Positions 49,145 through 60,706 of a stretch of DNA of 64,000 nt are shown piece by piece. The stretch is from Sipunculus nudus (lineage: Eukaryota; Annelida; Sipuncula; Golfingiida; Sipunculidae). Numbering within the stretch: the first letter of the stretch is position 1; each line of letters begins with the position of its first letter. The DNA is taken from the NCBI GenBank assembly GCA_026874595.1, contig CM049309.1, forward strand, positions 3,384,076-3,448,075, read 5' to 3'. A program made the translations under genes and the position numbers. The notes under the pieces were generated by a model that was not told the DNA's origin, ran no database searches, and worked only from the letters and a program-made list of their open reading frames with translations.

Positions 49145-50520
49145 GAAGATTTTATAACAGCTCATATAAAGTTTTCATTTTCTCGATATACCTGACGGGT
49201 TAACGAGTCTCGGCCATCAGGACACCGTATATTGTAAACGAGGCTGTAGATTTGTCACATGGGCAGATTAGATCTCGTAATATCACAGCGTGAGCCAGGA
49301 GTGTAGACCTATATTACATTCAATAATCAGTGAACGTGTAGTTTTGGGGAAATAATTTCCCAATGGTATGTTCCTTAGAAAAGAAATGCAATCTTTCACA
49401 ATTCTAAGAAACAGAACTACATGTATTTAAAATTCAGATGAACCAATTTGCACTTAATACATAGGGGACAAGTGGTAAAATACGAAACAACCTAAATTAC
49501 AGCTGTTGCTTGGATGATAGGCTGGAAATAGGCTGAAAATAGACAAGTTCCTATGCAAGAAACATCTGATCTGTCATATAACTGGAAATCGTAATTGTCA
49601 TGTTAGTTTGTCATTTCTTGCATAGTTTTCTGTTCAATGATTAGCTTTTAAGAGAAGTGTCTACAAAACAACAAACACTCTGCAACTGTGGTACGAACTA
49701 CAAGTGATTTGACCTCTGTGCTTTACAGAAGTCTTCAGAAAAGGAAAGAATGTGTCAGCCATGAACATTTATATTATCTTCAGTCATAATTGATGAAAAT
49801 GAACATATTTGTATGTCTTATAACACATCGGAGCAAAGTTGATCTGGATCAAGATATATATATATATATATATAAGCAATCAATCCGTTGTCAGATTTAT
49901 ATCATACTGGAAATCTGTTAAAGAAATAGTGGGCAACAAACATTCCTTTCAGTTCCAAGGTTTAAATAGACACATTGTGATGGCCCTTTTCTCAGCCATT
50001 CTTTAACAAGCTTCCCAAGCCGCTGTGTCGTCAGAGAGAAGTATAAATACCAAAAATACATGGTTTTGAAATTCGTTTTGGAATAGTAAGTGAGATATAG
50101 CAGTTAAAAAGCCGTCCTGTTAAGTGTTACCCCCTGAGATCGAGTTGGCAGAGACGGAAAGAGGTGACGGAATGAATGTTCTCAGTATTTGTCTTTCATA
50201 AATTACTCCTGGTCGGAGACAAAGTGATGGAGCCTTTAACTATTATTTATCTGTTATAAATTTGTCTTACAATTAAGTCTTGTTGCACAAGAATGGTGCA
50301 ATGTTATCTCATATCCATAAACAGAAAATTAACATTCAGAGTAAGACTCCCGTGTCAGGAAGATTTAAAGGTCATTCAGAACAGCCGAAGTGCGGCAAGT
50401 CTTCCAAGATCTTTTTAAGTATTTACTTAAAACTTTCAATTTAAACTTTATTTGTTTGCCATGGATTGTACAAATCGGTATATTTACTAATGTTAAGATG
50501 GTGGTGTTTTGTAGTCAATA
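46572..50520. other. AT-rich DNA with TA microsatellites
   Basis: (TA)n tracts lie at 49100-49142 and 49854-49874. Frames at 47850-48101 and 48234-48581 on the minus strand are Leu/Phe-rich but have no recognised domain. Confidence 0.45.
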
Positions 50521-50523
50521 TAT

Positions 50524-50640
50524 AGAGATGGAAGAAAACCCGGAAGACTCAGAGAAAACCTGCTTGAACAAACTCTCATACATGTTATGCCGGAAATCAG
50601 GGAGAGCCGAGCTTGTTACAACTTCACTTTCCAGTCATGA
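50524..50640. repeat. Possible SINE-tail-like repeat (GGAAGAAAACCCGGAAGA)
   Basis: GGAAGAAAACCCGGAAGACT followed by CAGAGAAAACC resembles a motif found at the 3' part of many animal SINE-type repeats, and resembles the decayed copy near 16880. The boundaries cannot be set. Confidence 0.3.
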
Positions 50641-50988
50641 CAAACTTGGCTTCAGTGACTATATATATATATATTAATATATCCGTGTACAATATTGCAA
50701 TATCGCATGATAAATGGCTAAAAAAAATTCGAAAAACCACATGGGAGTTTGTGGGGTCTACTACATGGAGGGGGATCTGTATCAAATATCAGAGGGTTAT
50801 GTAAAATTTAGTATTTGTTTATTATTTACCTTCATTATCGTATCGTTATTTGGTTACATATCGTATTATTATATAGTTATCTGTTTATATAGAAGTTTAA
50901 GCTTAAGGTGTCAGCGCAGAACTTTATACGGGTGTGTTCGATGCCGAAATTAATGTCGAGACTCGCTTACCCCGCGTTCCTTAAATCG

Positions 50989-50991
<3 letters not shown>

Positions 50992-51043
<52 letters not shown>
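50992..51043. repeat. (TA)n microsatellite
   Basis: Pure TA repeat of about 52 bp, the longest in the window. The Tyr-Ile runs in both strands' open frames come from it. Confidence 0.95.
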
Positions 51044-51044
<1 letters not shown>

Positions 51045-51045
<1 letters not shown>

Positions 51046-52840
51046 AGTGGAGTAGGCAGGGAATATCAAGGTCATAAGAAGCTTATAGCAGTAATTATCA
51101 AATGTTGCTTTGCGGTAAGAGTTGAAACAACAGAAGAAATAAATAATACTCTTCTTAAGAGACGGCATTTTTTAAAGATGTGAAATACCCGAAATGATTC
51201 ATTATTAGAAAACAAATAAAAAACTTTTATTTTAATATTAAATTATTCAGTTAAAATTAAGAAACATGCATTCATAAAGCATGAGATGAACAACCGTGAA
51301 ACACAAAAATGAATATTTCAACAACACATATGTTTCTTTATGCCCTGTTATACATATTACCTTAAGATACTAAACCGGGTTTTGTTATGATACCGGAACA
51401 TCGCTTGCCTATAGGTTGAATGTATTCAGTTACACAATGTTGCACAGTTGAATGTTTTAAATCTTGTCTTTAATGAGAGCATGAAATCCTGGATCCGATT
51501 ACGAACCATTACCCGGTCAGTATCCGTAGTGTCAAAGTCTTCTCAAAGGTCAAGGTAATTAATTTTCGGCACAAACAGAAAACAATAGTGTGTTATAACC
51601 ACTGTATAGAAGATCAGAGAAAATCAAAATAAAAGTCCTTGTATTATGCATGACCTTTTGTGATTGACTGCCGTATAAGAAATTATAAACTAGTATGACA
51701 TTCATTTAGTTTCATAGGAGGGTTTTCTCAATTATACTTGACATATGCCGTGGGATATTATTAATATTTTATTATTATTTTATTATTGTTATCCTTCTTC
51801 TTATAACTATAATAATAATTATTATCAATACTATATTTACGGAGAACCACTTATTGGTTGGTAATATACTGGAAATCGCTTTCTTAATAATGATATGTGA
51901 TGAAACAGATTTTTTGCAAATACTGGCCAAAGTCATTTTCTGTGCACTCACATCAAACACGTTAATGACACAACCTCATATTAACCAGCTGAAATGATCA
52001 TTTCTTTAATATTTCACGAGTCCTAGTTTGTCCTTTATCCAGTCCGTCGGCTTTATGACAGCTGGTACATATATGCAAATGAGGCCTTAGGAGCATTGTA
52101 TATCATGTTAGGTGTTATCTTTAAAATCATCCGCGTGTCATCATCTGGACTAGTGATCACTTGTCATCTACAGGATCAGCAAAGGGGACACTGAGTCCCC
52201 CGGTATCATAGAAAACGCTCTCCTAACCCGGAGGGAAAACGGACAATAGATTTATCGCTGACCCGTCAAGAACGATAACTTTTGCTTGAATGCTTTAGAG
52301 AAGAACAGTGACAGTTTACGACAATATTGATTAGACCACTAATACATCCAGTTCAAACGTCAAAACGTAAAAAGAGTTTTGAAACGCTCTTCTAACTCGA
52401 TAAATTATAAGCATTTGGAAGTAGATAGACTTTTCGTGACATGAGGTTCCTATTTCTTCAAAGTAAATTTATTCCGTATCGCAATCTTTAAGTTTTCAGT
52501 GAAAGTGTTAGAAAAAATTTGATTTTTATGAGTTTTGTTTCCTTAGTTGTCAGCACAAAAATTAATTTATTTAATGGTGTGGTGTACTGTCCATTAGAAA
52601 ACATACGTGAACAAAGGCATGTTTTCTATTGGCTGGGACCAGGTGAGGTTCTAGCATCAACATGACACCTGACCTTTATCTCTTTCTGTTCCTGTTTCTC
52701 AGCGATTTTCTTCTTTCGTCGATAAATGCGATAGTTATCAGATGTCATTAAAGGTAAAAAAAAATAATTACACAGAAAGAAGTTTCGATGACAATGTTAA
52801 GATTATTCAGCTTGACGGATCTGAGTCAGTGGTCTCCATG
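51045..52840. other. AT-rich DNA without recognised features
   Basis: Nothing beyond short open frames and AT-rich tracts. Confidence 0.5.
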
Positions 52841-52847
52841 CACACAG

Positions 52848-53060
52848 CTTCCAGGGGAGGATCCAGGATTTTTTAAAGGGGGTGGAGTACAACCTAGGAA
52901 GACTTAAGAGAAAATCCTCTCGAGTCCGAAGAATTCTGGGGGGGGGGGGGGGGTCTAGGCCGCTTAACTGCTTTGGAATCATTGGAAAAAGGTTGCAGCG
53001 GGTGAAAAGGGGGTAGGGTTGCAAACCTCTCTGAGTTTTCTGGATCCGCTACTAGCATCT
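52848..53060. repeat. GGATCC/poly-G repeat
   Basis: AGGGGAGGATCCAGGATTTT at the left and TTTTCTGGATCCGCTACTAG at the right form an imperfect inverted repeat around G-rich DNA, including a 15-bp G tract (about 52939-52953). This is the most complete example of the GGATCC family here: a MITE of about 200 bp with hAT-like CAG..G ends. Confidence 0.6.
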
Positions 53061-53224
53061 TGGTGGCCCGACAACCGACAAGCGGTCCCGAACGACTCTA
53101 TGCAGTAACTATCTACGATCGTTTGAAGAAAGAGAGTTTCTTCCAGTACAACCAGGCCATTTACGGCCGATTAACGCGGTCATGATACTCATATGGACAT
53201 AAAAGGTGTTCTACTAACCGATTT

Positions 53225-53470
53225 ATGAGGAAGGCTGAACTTAATAAATCAGCTAAACTCCCGCGTGTAGTATGGCCGCCTGATATGAATCTCGGCTTGC
53301 CCGGTGGAAAGATGGTAGGTTGTAAAAATGCGTTCTCTGCAGCCAGGAAGCGCCGATTGTGGACTTGTGCGCTGGCTTTGCTTTTAACAATTCTGTTCCT
53401 TGCGGATTATTATGAAAAGCTGTTTCGTGTATCTTTTTACGACACTGACGTTAATAGTTTTTACCTTTAA
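53225..53470 (+). CDS. Open frame with a type II membrane-anchor pattern, 81 residues
   Basis: From Met at 53312 (about residue 30) the frame reads a short basic stretch ARKRRLW, then a 16-18 residue hydrophobic run (TCALALLLTILFLADYY), then a polar segment ending at TAA. Such an N-terminus fits a Golgi type II enzyme such as a glycosyltransferase or sulfotransferase, whose first exon would end at a nearby donor (for example GTATCT around 53430). No following exon was found, so function is unknown. It may be chance. A G-rich transposon lies 160 bp upstream. Confidence 0.25.
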   Translation: MRKAELNKSAKLPRVVWPPDMNLGLPGGKMVGCKNAFSAARKRRLWTCALALLLTILFLADYYEKLFRVSFYDTDVNSFYL

Positions 53471-53661
53471 AGTAAAGCATTAGTTTTACATAAATATTTT
53501 AAATCTAAAATATTGTGAAATGATTTTGTTGTTTTGCTACTTCTTCTGTAAAGTATGAAGCTATCCACTGATAAACTTATAATGGTAACAAAATGGTTAA
53601 AAAACGACTGATATGTCAATTTTTCTGTCAGTTAGTATTTTGCCAAGTTATATATAAGTTA

Positions 53662-53663
<2 letters not shown>

Positions 53664-53706
<43 letters not shown>
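53664..53706. repeat. (TA)n microsatellite
   Basis: Pure TA run of about 43 bp. Confidence 0.95.
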
Positions 53707-53708
<2 letters not shown>

Positions 53709-53929
53709 CCACAGTAAGCATATGTGTAATTGTAGTGAAATATAGCATATATTATATATTATTGTGACCATATTTTGGTCTGTCATCAACTCGTCGCTCC
53801 AGGGCAGCGGTGTTTGTTGATGTATTTAACTTATGATGCTAGGCAAAAAGTCCTACATTCAAATTGCTGATCGTATGTCAGGTGCAACTACATATTTATC
53901 TTTCCATGTTATTCCCTTTGCTTTAGAAA

Positions 53930-54560
53930 CAGAATTTGTTAAAAACATTTCAAATGAAGGCAACAGACTGTAGGACTCGATTGTTGGAATTGCAATTTAC
54001 AACCGATAAACATAAAATGATTTATTATTTGCAGTATGTTTACATTTCTATGAGAAAAAAAGCAATATATAACCCAAGGAAAACCCAGTATATATATTTA
54101 CTTATATTTACATTCAATGTGTAAAATGAGTCAATTTACAAACTGCCCGCATGATTCATTCAGGCAATTTATGAAATGACTGAAATGTTCAGTAATTGCA
54201 TTTTGCAACCAGATAAACATAATATGATAATTATTTGCAGTATGGTTACATTTCTATAACAAAAAGGCGAAATAAATCACATTAAAAACCCATTATTTAT
54301 ATTTTTATATTGTTACAGTCAATGTGTAAATTAGTCAGTGTACAAACTGCCTGCATGATTTTTTTTTCAGACAATTTATAAAATGACTGAAATGGTTAGG
54401 CATTTTACAAATTGACAGAAAAGTATGGCAGTATAGTTGACACATTGACTGAAACGTAAAAAGAATAAAATACCATTGTTATAAAATAATAAAGATTTTA
54501 ATTTCATATATTGAAATTTCAGGCATTTCACAAATTGACTGATTTTACATATTGACTGTA
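53930..54560. repeat. Local degenerate repeat, units of about 200 and 50 bp
   Basis: 53975-54170 and 54195-54370 share CAGATAAACATAA..GAT, ATTATTTGCAGTATG.TTACA, TTCTAT.A.AAAAA and TCAATGTGTAAA..AGTCA, spaced about 200 bp. Shorter echoes (ACAAATTGACTGA) continue to 54560. Non-coding. Confidence 0.6.
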
Positions 54561-54591
54561 ACACTCGCATATAAATATATATATATACATA

Positions 54592-54597
54592 CATATA

Positions 54598-54640
<43 letters not shown>
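54592..54640. repeat. TA-rich microsatellite
   Basis: Interrupted then pure TA repeat. Confidence 0.9.
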
Positions 54641-54642
<2 letters not shown>

Positions 54643-54644
54643 AT

Positions 54645-55555
54645 TCAAAGCTTATGAAGTTTCAATATGTCCTAATTTATCCAATTTATAGTAATACTCT
54701 ACTTCTTGAAAAAGAATTCCCTAAAACCCTCCCTACTTACTCACATGCTCTACCCACACACAGATAAATGTAATATACGGATTGTACAGTATTGATGAAA
54801 CGAGTGAATGTATCACCACTCTGTATCGCTTAGTTCATCTTGAGTCATATCTATACGTATCTAACAAATCAAATAACTCCGTCGGGATACTTTATGAGAC
54901 TTGTAAGATACATTATCTTCCTTACACATCCGCTCTGGAACTACATATTGCTAACAGTTACACGTGCGAATGGAAACAAATCAAGAGAGCCTTTTGAAAT
55001 ATTATATTCACCAAACGTTGTTCCTATCTGGATGTCAGACAAATTACTCCGCACTGAAACATCGCGTCAATGCAATAGTTATCGTACTGGTAAGATTTTT
55101 TCCCAGCTTGCTCGCTTAATGGCGGTTTCCAAGGAGACCTTTAACCAGCACGAGCTGATCTGGTGCGTCAGAGGGACCAGCACTTTGACGATTATCCCCG
55201 CTGTGAATACCGGGAAAGGTCACGGTAATTGTTAGAGAGTCTGGAGTTACCTAAAACCCACGGGCATCGGCTAATTTTAGCAGATGAAAATTGTTGAAAC
55301 TTGGACAGGGCTTGCACTTCTCCTATGTTGTCTGCAATGTGTCCTGTAATGTTATATAGGCTTAATCTCATGAAACACATCGGTATATACCGGAAAATAT
55401 CGTGAGAAAATCGAAAAGTGAAACAAGATCGCGAGGACATCAGGAAATGTTTGACTGTGCTTTCAAAGTCCACGTTGTTTTGGGGATCGGGTTGACATGG
55501 TGTTTTATCGATAAATTTTGGAAAAAAGTCGTTTAACTTTGGGAGTTCATAGAAT
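54645..55555. other. Unassigned DNA
   Basis: A 131-residue plus frame (54840-55235) and a 135-residue minus frame (55192-55599) overlap at their ends. Neither shows a known domain; the minus frame starts within G/C-rich repeat DNA. I do not call either a gene. Confidence 0.35.
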
Positions 55556-55560
55556 GACTT

Positions 55561-55662
55561 CAGGGGCGTAGCCAGGATTGAGGGAGGGGAGGGGGCCATA
55601 ATCAGTGGCGGATCCAGAAATTCGAAAACGGGGGGTGGGGGGTGGGGGTGGGGGTGGATTCC
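55561..55662. repeat. Transposon-end motifs CAGGGGCGTAGCCAG and CAGTGGCGGATCCAG
   Basis: Two related termini sit 40 bp apart (about 55561-55576 and 55602-55618), followed by G-rich DNA. CAG.GGCG..CCAG ends are typical of non-autonomous hAT-like elements. One may be inserted in the other, or both are remnants. Confidence 0.5.
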
Positions 55663-55711
55663 TGTATGGGTAAAAAACTGTTATATATACGTGTATATGT
55701 ATGTATATATA

Positions 55712-55723
55712 ATTATTATTATA

Positions 55724-55767
<44 letters not shown>

Positions 55768-55768
55768 G
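55712..55768. repeat. (ATT)n microsatellite
   Basis: About 17 units of ATT/TTA. It produces a poly-Asn stretch on the minus strand. Confidence 0.95.
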
Positions 55769-56092
55769 ATTACTACTATACGTTATATATTTAAGCGTAT
55801 GAAAATATAATTTTTGTTTATTTTTAATTATGTACCATGGTTTCATTAGGGTTAGTTACAGGTACATGGCGAGGGTATAGGAGGGGGTATCTCTTTCCCA
55901 TATTGGTAATATTTTTAATATGTAATGTAAACAGTACATTTTGAGGTAATTTTCACCACAAAATGAGGATTTTTTTTCCAGAAAACGTTTCCTGAACGTT
56001 TATAACTTGCAAAATATTATCTTATAAATGTAATGCTCGGAGTGAAAAAGTTGATATGTTGAAGTCTTATGTTCAACTTTGCATTTTACCGG

Positions 56093-56275
56093 TTTCCGTG
56101 GTCTAGACAGCACACATGACCCCTAAGTCGACAGATCGCGAGTACAGGTATCACCAGAGGGGCCGTGAGACTGTTCACGGTCGACCCCAACCAGGGCCTG
56201 GTGCAGTTGTTCATAAATATCCTTATACTCGACTAATAAATTTGAAAGTAATAAACTGCAGATAACTAAACATAA
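56093..56275 (-). repeat. Decayed SINE-like sequence
   Basis: GTTCACGGTCGACCCC followed by AACCAGGG matches the SINE at 1.05-1.44 kb (there TTCACGGTCGACCCCTACCC on the minus strand), and an eroded GAGTACAGGTATC stands near where a B box would be. The sequence after it is shared with 1500-1565. Too eroded for ends or target duplication. Confidence 0.4.
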
Positions 56276-56339
56276 TCTAATCAATAAAAAGAAATATATA
56301 AAAAAAGAATTAATCATGAAAATTGGGAAATTAGATAAA

Positions 56340-56439
56340 ATGAGAGATATTGCAGCTCAACGGGGGACCGCGCGCCGAAAGCGCCCCTTCTGGATCCGCC
56401 ACTGATAGCAAAGGCAATTTAATGCATATATATATATAA

Positions 56440-56490
<51 letters not shown>

Positions 56491-56600
56491 TATTGGTATA
56501 ATTGGATTAAGTGAAATTCCGAAAATTCCGAAGGAGGCGAATACTGGATGTGACCGGGGGGGGGGGGGGGAGGGGCAGGGCCTACGGCTCCCCCACCCTG
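56340..56600. repeat. GGATCCGCCACTG motif, TA microsatellite and poly-G tract
   Basis: CTGGATCCGCCACTGATAG ends near 56408. A TA-rich run covers 56425-56492. A G tract of about 13 bp lies near 56557-56570. The left and right parts may be ends of one GGATCC-family element expanded by the TA run. Confidence 0.5.
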
Positions 56601-56862
56601 GCTAAGACCCTGAATGACCACGATGTTGTCCCGATATTAGATATTTCTCGGTGTTTTTCCGATGTACCGCGATATTTTCTGATGGTTCCAGTCTACCCCA
56701 TTGTGGTCCAATTTTCGTCGAAGTGTTAGAGACATGGGGTAAAATCCGACCTTCGGTATGCGCTAAGAAACAGTAACGGAACATTATGAACGTCTGATCC
56801 TGTTGCACTGTTTGATGAACAGGATTAACTTTTTTTAATAAGTTCTTCTGTGGTGACGGATC

Positions 56863-56867
<5 letters not shown>

Positions 56868-56905
<38 letters not shown>
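56868..56905. repeat. (GA)n microsatellite
   Basis: Pure AG repeat of about 38 bp. Confidence 0.95.
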
Positions 56906-56907
<2 letters not shown>

Positions 56908-56909
56908 AA

Positions 56910-57840
56910 CAAAACATTTGATGAATAGTCCATTGTGTCGAAACAATAAGACTAATTAATGAAGCCAGAAAAGTACCGAGGGCCGATTAGATTTAATTAT
57001 AATACACAAAGGAGAAATCTGGTTTCACAGTTGAATCCATTCACAATTTTAAACCCTGCAGCAGATTACTATCACCGTCCCAAACTCAAATGAGACTGAA
57101 CCATGTAAAAAATATAATTACAGAAAACAAAAATTATGAAATTAGAAAGCCCTCACCTAATTGAAGCACGCAATCAAGAATGGAAAAATATCAAAAGGGA
57201 AGTTTTCAGTTGAAAGAGATGTGAATAGAAGAGTTAATATATACATTCATTTATTCATTCAAACCAAGAACTACATGTTAAACTCACTGGATTGAGTGTG
57301 TGAACGCAATCGTTAACAAACAAGGAAAATTCTTTTGATAAATTCACATTTTACAGAAAATTTCCAGGTAAGACATGGGAACTCTGCTAAAGGCATCGCT
57401 CAAACAAAGAAAAATCTGTTAATTAAAAGAACAAACAAAACAGAAACAACAACAAAATGAACGCCATTAACTATAATACATAAGAAGTCCATTTTAGGTA
57501 TAATTTGAATTTGTTAACAGACATTGTCGGTTAATCCATCCGACGTGCGGGGATATCTTGAAGGGTATTTTGTTTCTGTTGTATAAGTTTTTATGCCCCG
57601 GATATTTTCCTGAAATGTAATTCATTTTACAGGTCACGCGGCTCGACCCTCGTCACCATTTTTAAGTCTCATGACATGTGCGGTTATAGCTCAGATAAAT
57701 TAATTCCGTGGACTTTCTATTATTTTTTTTAGGAATTTTTGTCGGATTGTCAAAATTCACCATGCATGTTTTATATTTAGTTTGTGTGATAAGACATTTT
57801 ATAACTGAGTTAAAAAATAGAAATCTTCATTCTAAAGAAT
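56910..57840. other. AT-rich DNA without recognised features
   Basis: A TTTTATGCCCCGGATATTTT fragment at 57589-57609 resembles the end of the 7475-8420 element. Otherwise nothing was seen. Confidence 0.45.
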
Positions 57841-57843
57841 GCA

Positions 57844-58159
57844 TGCCTTCGCCATGATGGGGCTGGCTACTGTGGGAAGCTCCCGAATGCGGGTTTTTCT
57901 TTAGCTTATTCGGCCCATATCCCAGGTTCATTCATGCATATATATTTGATTGTGCATTTGTGATTACTCCAAGGTGACGTTACCGAATCCGGATCCGGAT
58001 CATAAGTCTTATCGATTTTTCATAGGCCTATTCCCGTAAAACTTTTTAAGTTCCATGAATTCCGACATGACTGCGTGAGTCTCGTGGTGAATAAACAAAA
58101 ACACATACACAAGCCACAAACACGAACGTAGATGAACGCCTACCCCCTTGGCGGAGGCA
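57844..58159. mobile_element. TGCCTCCGCC-ended MITE, about 316 bp
   Basis: The left end TGCCTTCGCCATGATGGGG and the right end CCCCCTTGGCGGAGGCA form an imperfect inverted repeat of about 17 bp. The interior includes GTGATTACTCCAAGGTGACG and GTGGTGAATAAACAAAAACA, motifs I associate with a widespread animal MITE family. No coding sequence. A further end-like fragment (TTGGCGGAGGCATGCGCTC) lies at 62567-62585. Confidence 0.65.
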
Positions 58160-59275
58160 ATTATTGTTTTTCTTTAAGCCGTAGAGATTAATAAGTGCAC
58201 ATTTACATCGTCAATTACAGTCAAATATCGTATCGGTATTCGTGATATGTCCACGTTTCTGTCTAACAACGATATTTAAGGATCAGATGAAAAGCGACGT
58301 CGGATATTTAAAACTAGTCTCTCAGGGTCATTAGGATATCTAAAGTGAAAATTATTGTGAAGAAACGAGTTGAATGGCATCTAATTGGTCAGTGGTTTAG
58401 AAATCAATTTTATTTATAGTTTGGAATTATGTTTTTTTGGGAGCAAGCTTATTTACATTTTTATATACAAGGGAAAATTCTGTCGTGTATTTTACCATGA
58501 ACAAAGTATCATGATACGTATTGTATCGTAAGGAAACGTAGTTGTCCTGTTATCAGAATGATTAAACGAATAAACGTTGATCATTAACTAAGAACAGGTG
58601 TGATAAACTGTGACAGGCACAAGCTCAAAAGAATTTGTTAAGAAAACATAGCGGACAATTTTTTTTCAAATAAGTTCATCTGGCACATCGGCCGACAGAT
58701 CGGCAACTGCAACAAGATTATTTCTTACTCACACAAAACTGTAACAACTGATAAATGGGTTGTTTTATGTATCAAATTATATTTATAAGTCTGTGACCCA
58801 AGCAATAATTCAGATACTGATAAGCCTGCGGCTACGCCTTGTGTTGGGAAATGAAAACAATTCAGGTTCCTGCTAGGCCAGTAGATAATTTGATGATTGC
58901 GTGTTGTACAAAGGAAAACTTTGGTGAGATGATATTATTATTCAAGTTTTTTATGGTCACAGCTGGTATCTCAGACAAGTGTCAATTTGTCTGAAAAAAA
59001 TCTTTATCACAGCTCAAACACTGATCCAAGCGCCTTCTTGGCACGATGTGCTACGTGATGCAAATTTGTAATTGGCGAGAAAACATAAAAAAATTGACGT
59101 GATATCACACACGCCAAAACTGAATCTGCTGCCATTTGGAAAAAAAGATAGTGAAGGTAAAAAGCACTTCAGCACGGTGCAGTTCATATAAATGTTAACG
59201 GTATCACGCGAGCCCTTACGGCCTAACACATGGGGAACATTTCGGAAATTCGGCGTTGTGGACCTGTTTTTAAAA
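58160..59275. other. AT-rich DNA without recognised features
   Basis: No supported gene or element. Confidence 0.5.
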
Positions 59276-59277
59276 TG

Positions 59278-59542
59278 GTAAGGCCAAAAAGTATGGTTCT
59301 CAGGCCCTTTTATCAGAAATCAGTGCACGTGGGCTTTTTAAAATTTTTTTTAACCTTTTTTGTGTGTTTCGATAAAATGTCTTATGATCAGGGAAAAGCC
59401 GAAAAATAACAAAATTAATTTTATCAAAATTGTATTATTTTATCTACTTGAAAGATGAAAATCAAAATAAAAATTGCTGATGCGGGGGGGGGGGGGGAAT
59501 TGACGCGGGAGGTGCCTGAGAACCATACTTTTTTGGCTTTAC
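59278..59542. mobile_element. GGCC-ended MITE, copy 2 (265 bp)
   Basis: The ends GTAAGGCCAAAAAGTATGG and CCATACTTTTTTGGCTTTAC form a terminal inverted repeat of about 28 bp that runs on through GTTCTCAGGC. Same family as 41031-41322. It carries a 13-bp G tract at 59486-59498. Confidence 0.85.
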
Positions 59543-59808
59543 AAGCCATATAGGGTGTTTAAGCAGGTCTCATACGGTTTCGACGAGGGAATCTCTTCAT
59601 ATGAAAGGTTGTTGACTGCTTCTTCGGGCTTACTGCGATACGACGGGTATTTCCTATAGACGGGTTAAGCTCTGGCTGTATTCGAGACGTATGCTTTTTT
59701 GGTTCACTTCTGTGTCCCTTTCAATAAAAATTGCTCATTGCTCGAGGAGATTTCGGGAGTTTTTATGTTTTCCTTCGAAGCATGTGAGATCTCGTGGTAC
59801 AATATATG

Positions 59809-60066
59809 TCATATTAAATGTGTCCTAGGTCTTGCAGGTGAACGCCAATGAATGCGACAAAACACACAATAACTCATACTAAACGCATTGAAAATAAATG
59901 GGAACGCACACAAAAATACAGCAAATGCACTTGCCACAAGAACTCTTTGCTTCGTTTCGCCTTTTAGAAACTTCCGGTTAAAACGCGTGTAAGATTGCAT
60001 AGGAAAAGTCTCTGAGGATCGTCCCACGCAACGAAAGGGTACGATATTCTGCGAATGTCTCAGCAA
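59809..60066 (-). CDS. Unrecognised open frame with one hydrophobic segment, 85 residues
   Basis: Contains a basic stretch (RFNRKFLKGETKQR) followed by about 20 hydrophobic residues (VLVASAFAVFLCAFPFIF), so a signal-anchor is possible. No domain after it and no convincing donor. It lies 180 bp downstream of another minus-strand frame. Could be chance or a gene fragment. Confidence 0.18.
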   Translation of the reverse strand: MLRHSQNIVPFRCVGRSSETFPMQSYTRFNRKFLKGETKQRVLVASAFAVFLCAFPFIFNAFSMSYCVFCRIHWRSPARPRTHLI

Positions 60067-60245
60067 ATCTTTTGAAATCGCAGGCTACCGCGAGGTAAAA
60101 GCTCGTATAGAAAAATGTGTAATGTAGGAGGCCTGCTATACAGTAAAGGCGTTGTTCTACACTTTCGGAAGTCTAGAGGTGATGACAGCAGAGGTCGTTT
60201 AATGCCTACTGGTACAGACGTACGAAATAGCTTGGCGGCTGTATA

Positions 60246-60593
60246 TCAGAACAAATTGTTATGTAGTTGTGTTTCACTTGTTCTAAGATAACAGATGTAC
60301 TTTACCACTTTCTTTGACGTGTTCAAATACCTCTCCTCTTTCTTGCAACGTCTTTTTTTTTCGTGTGAAAAACTGATACTCTGAACAGGCGCCATGATGG
60401 TAGCGAGATTATCTACGAACCACTTGTGTTCCATAAAATATCGCTCCGTAAAAAAAAAATTCCTAGTCTCGAAAACAAACAAGCCCAGTTCCACTACATA
60501 CGGATTTAAAGGCGACCCGTCCAGAATGACTAGTTCGGAATGATTCGGCATGAACCGGATTTTGTCGACGTATTTATGTGAAAGTACCCACAT
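60246..60593 (-). CDS. Unrecognised open frame, 115 residues
   Basis: An ATG directly after an in-frame TAA opens a frame of mixed, protein-like composition (MWVLSHKYVDKIRFMPNHSE at the start), with a Lys/Arg-rich part in the second half. I recognise no family. It ends at a TGA 113 bp from the solo LTR on the other side. Chance or remnant are both possible. Confidence 0.22.
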   Translation of the reverse strand: MWVLSHKYVDKIRFMPNHSELVILDGSPLNPYVVELGLFVFETRNFFFTERYFMEHKWFVDNLATIMAPVQSISFSHEKKRRCKKEERYLNTSKKVVKYICYLRTSETQLHNNLF

Positions 60594-60706
60594 TTAGTAG
60601 TGACTAAACACAATCATGCTATGAAGTTAAGTGTTGTACTGTGAAATGCTATAATTCTCTGCCACTGCTTTCGACTTCCCCTGGAAGACATTTACGGTTT
60701 ACCTTA

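Noticed and set aside
54840-55599. Overlapping frames of 131 (plus) and 135 (minus) residues
   Set aside because: No domain, no splice context, and the minus frame begins in G-rich repeat DNA.
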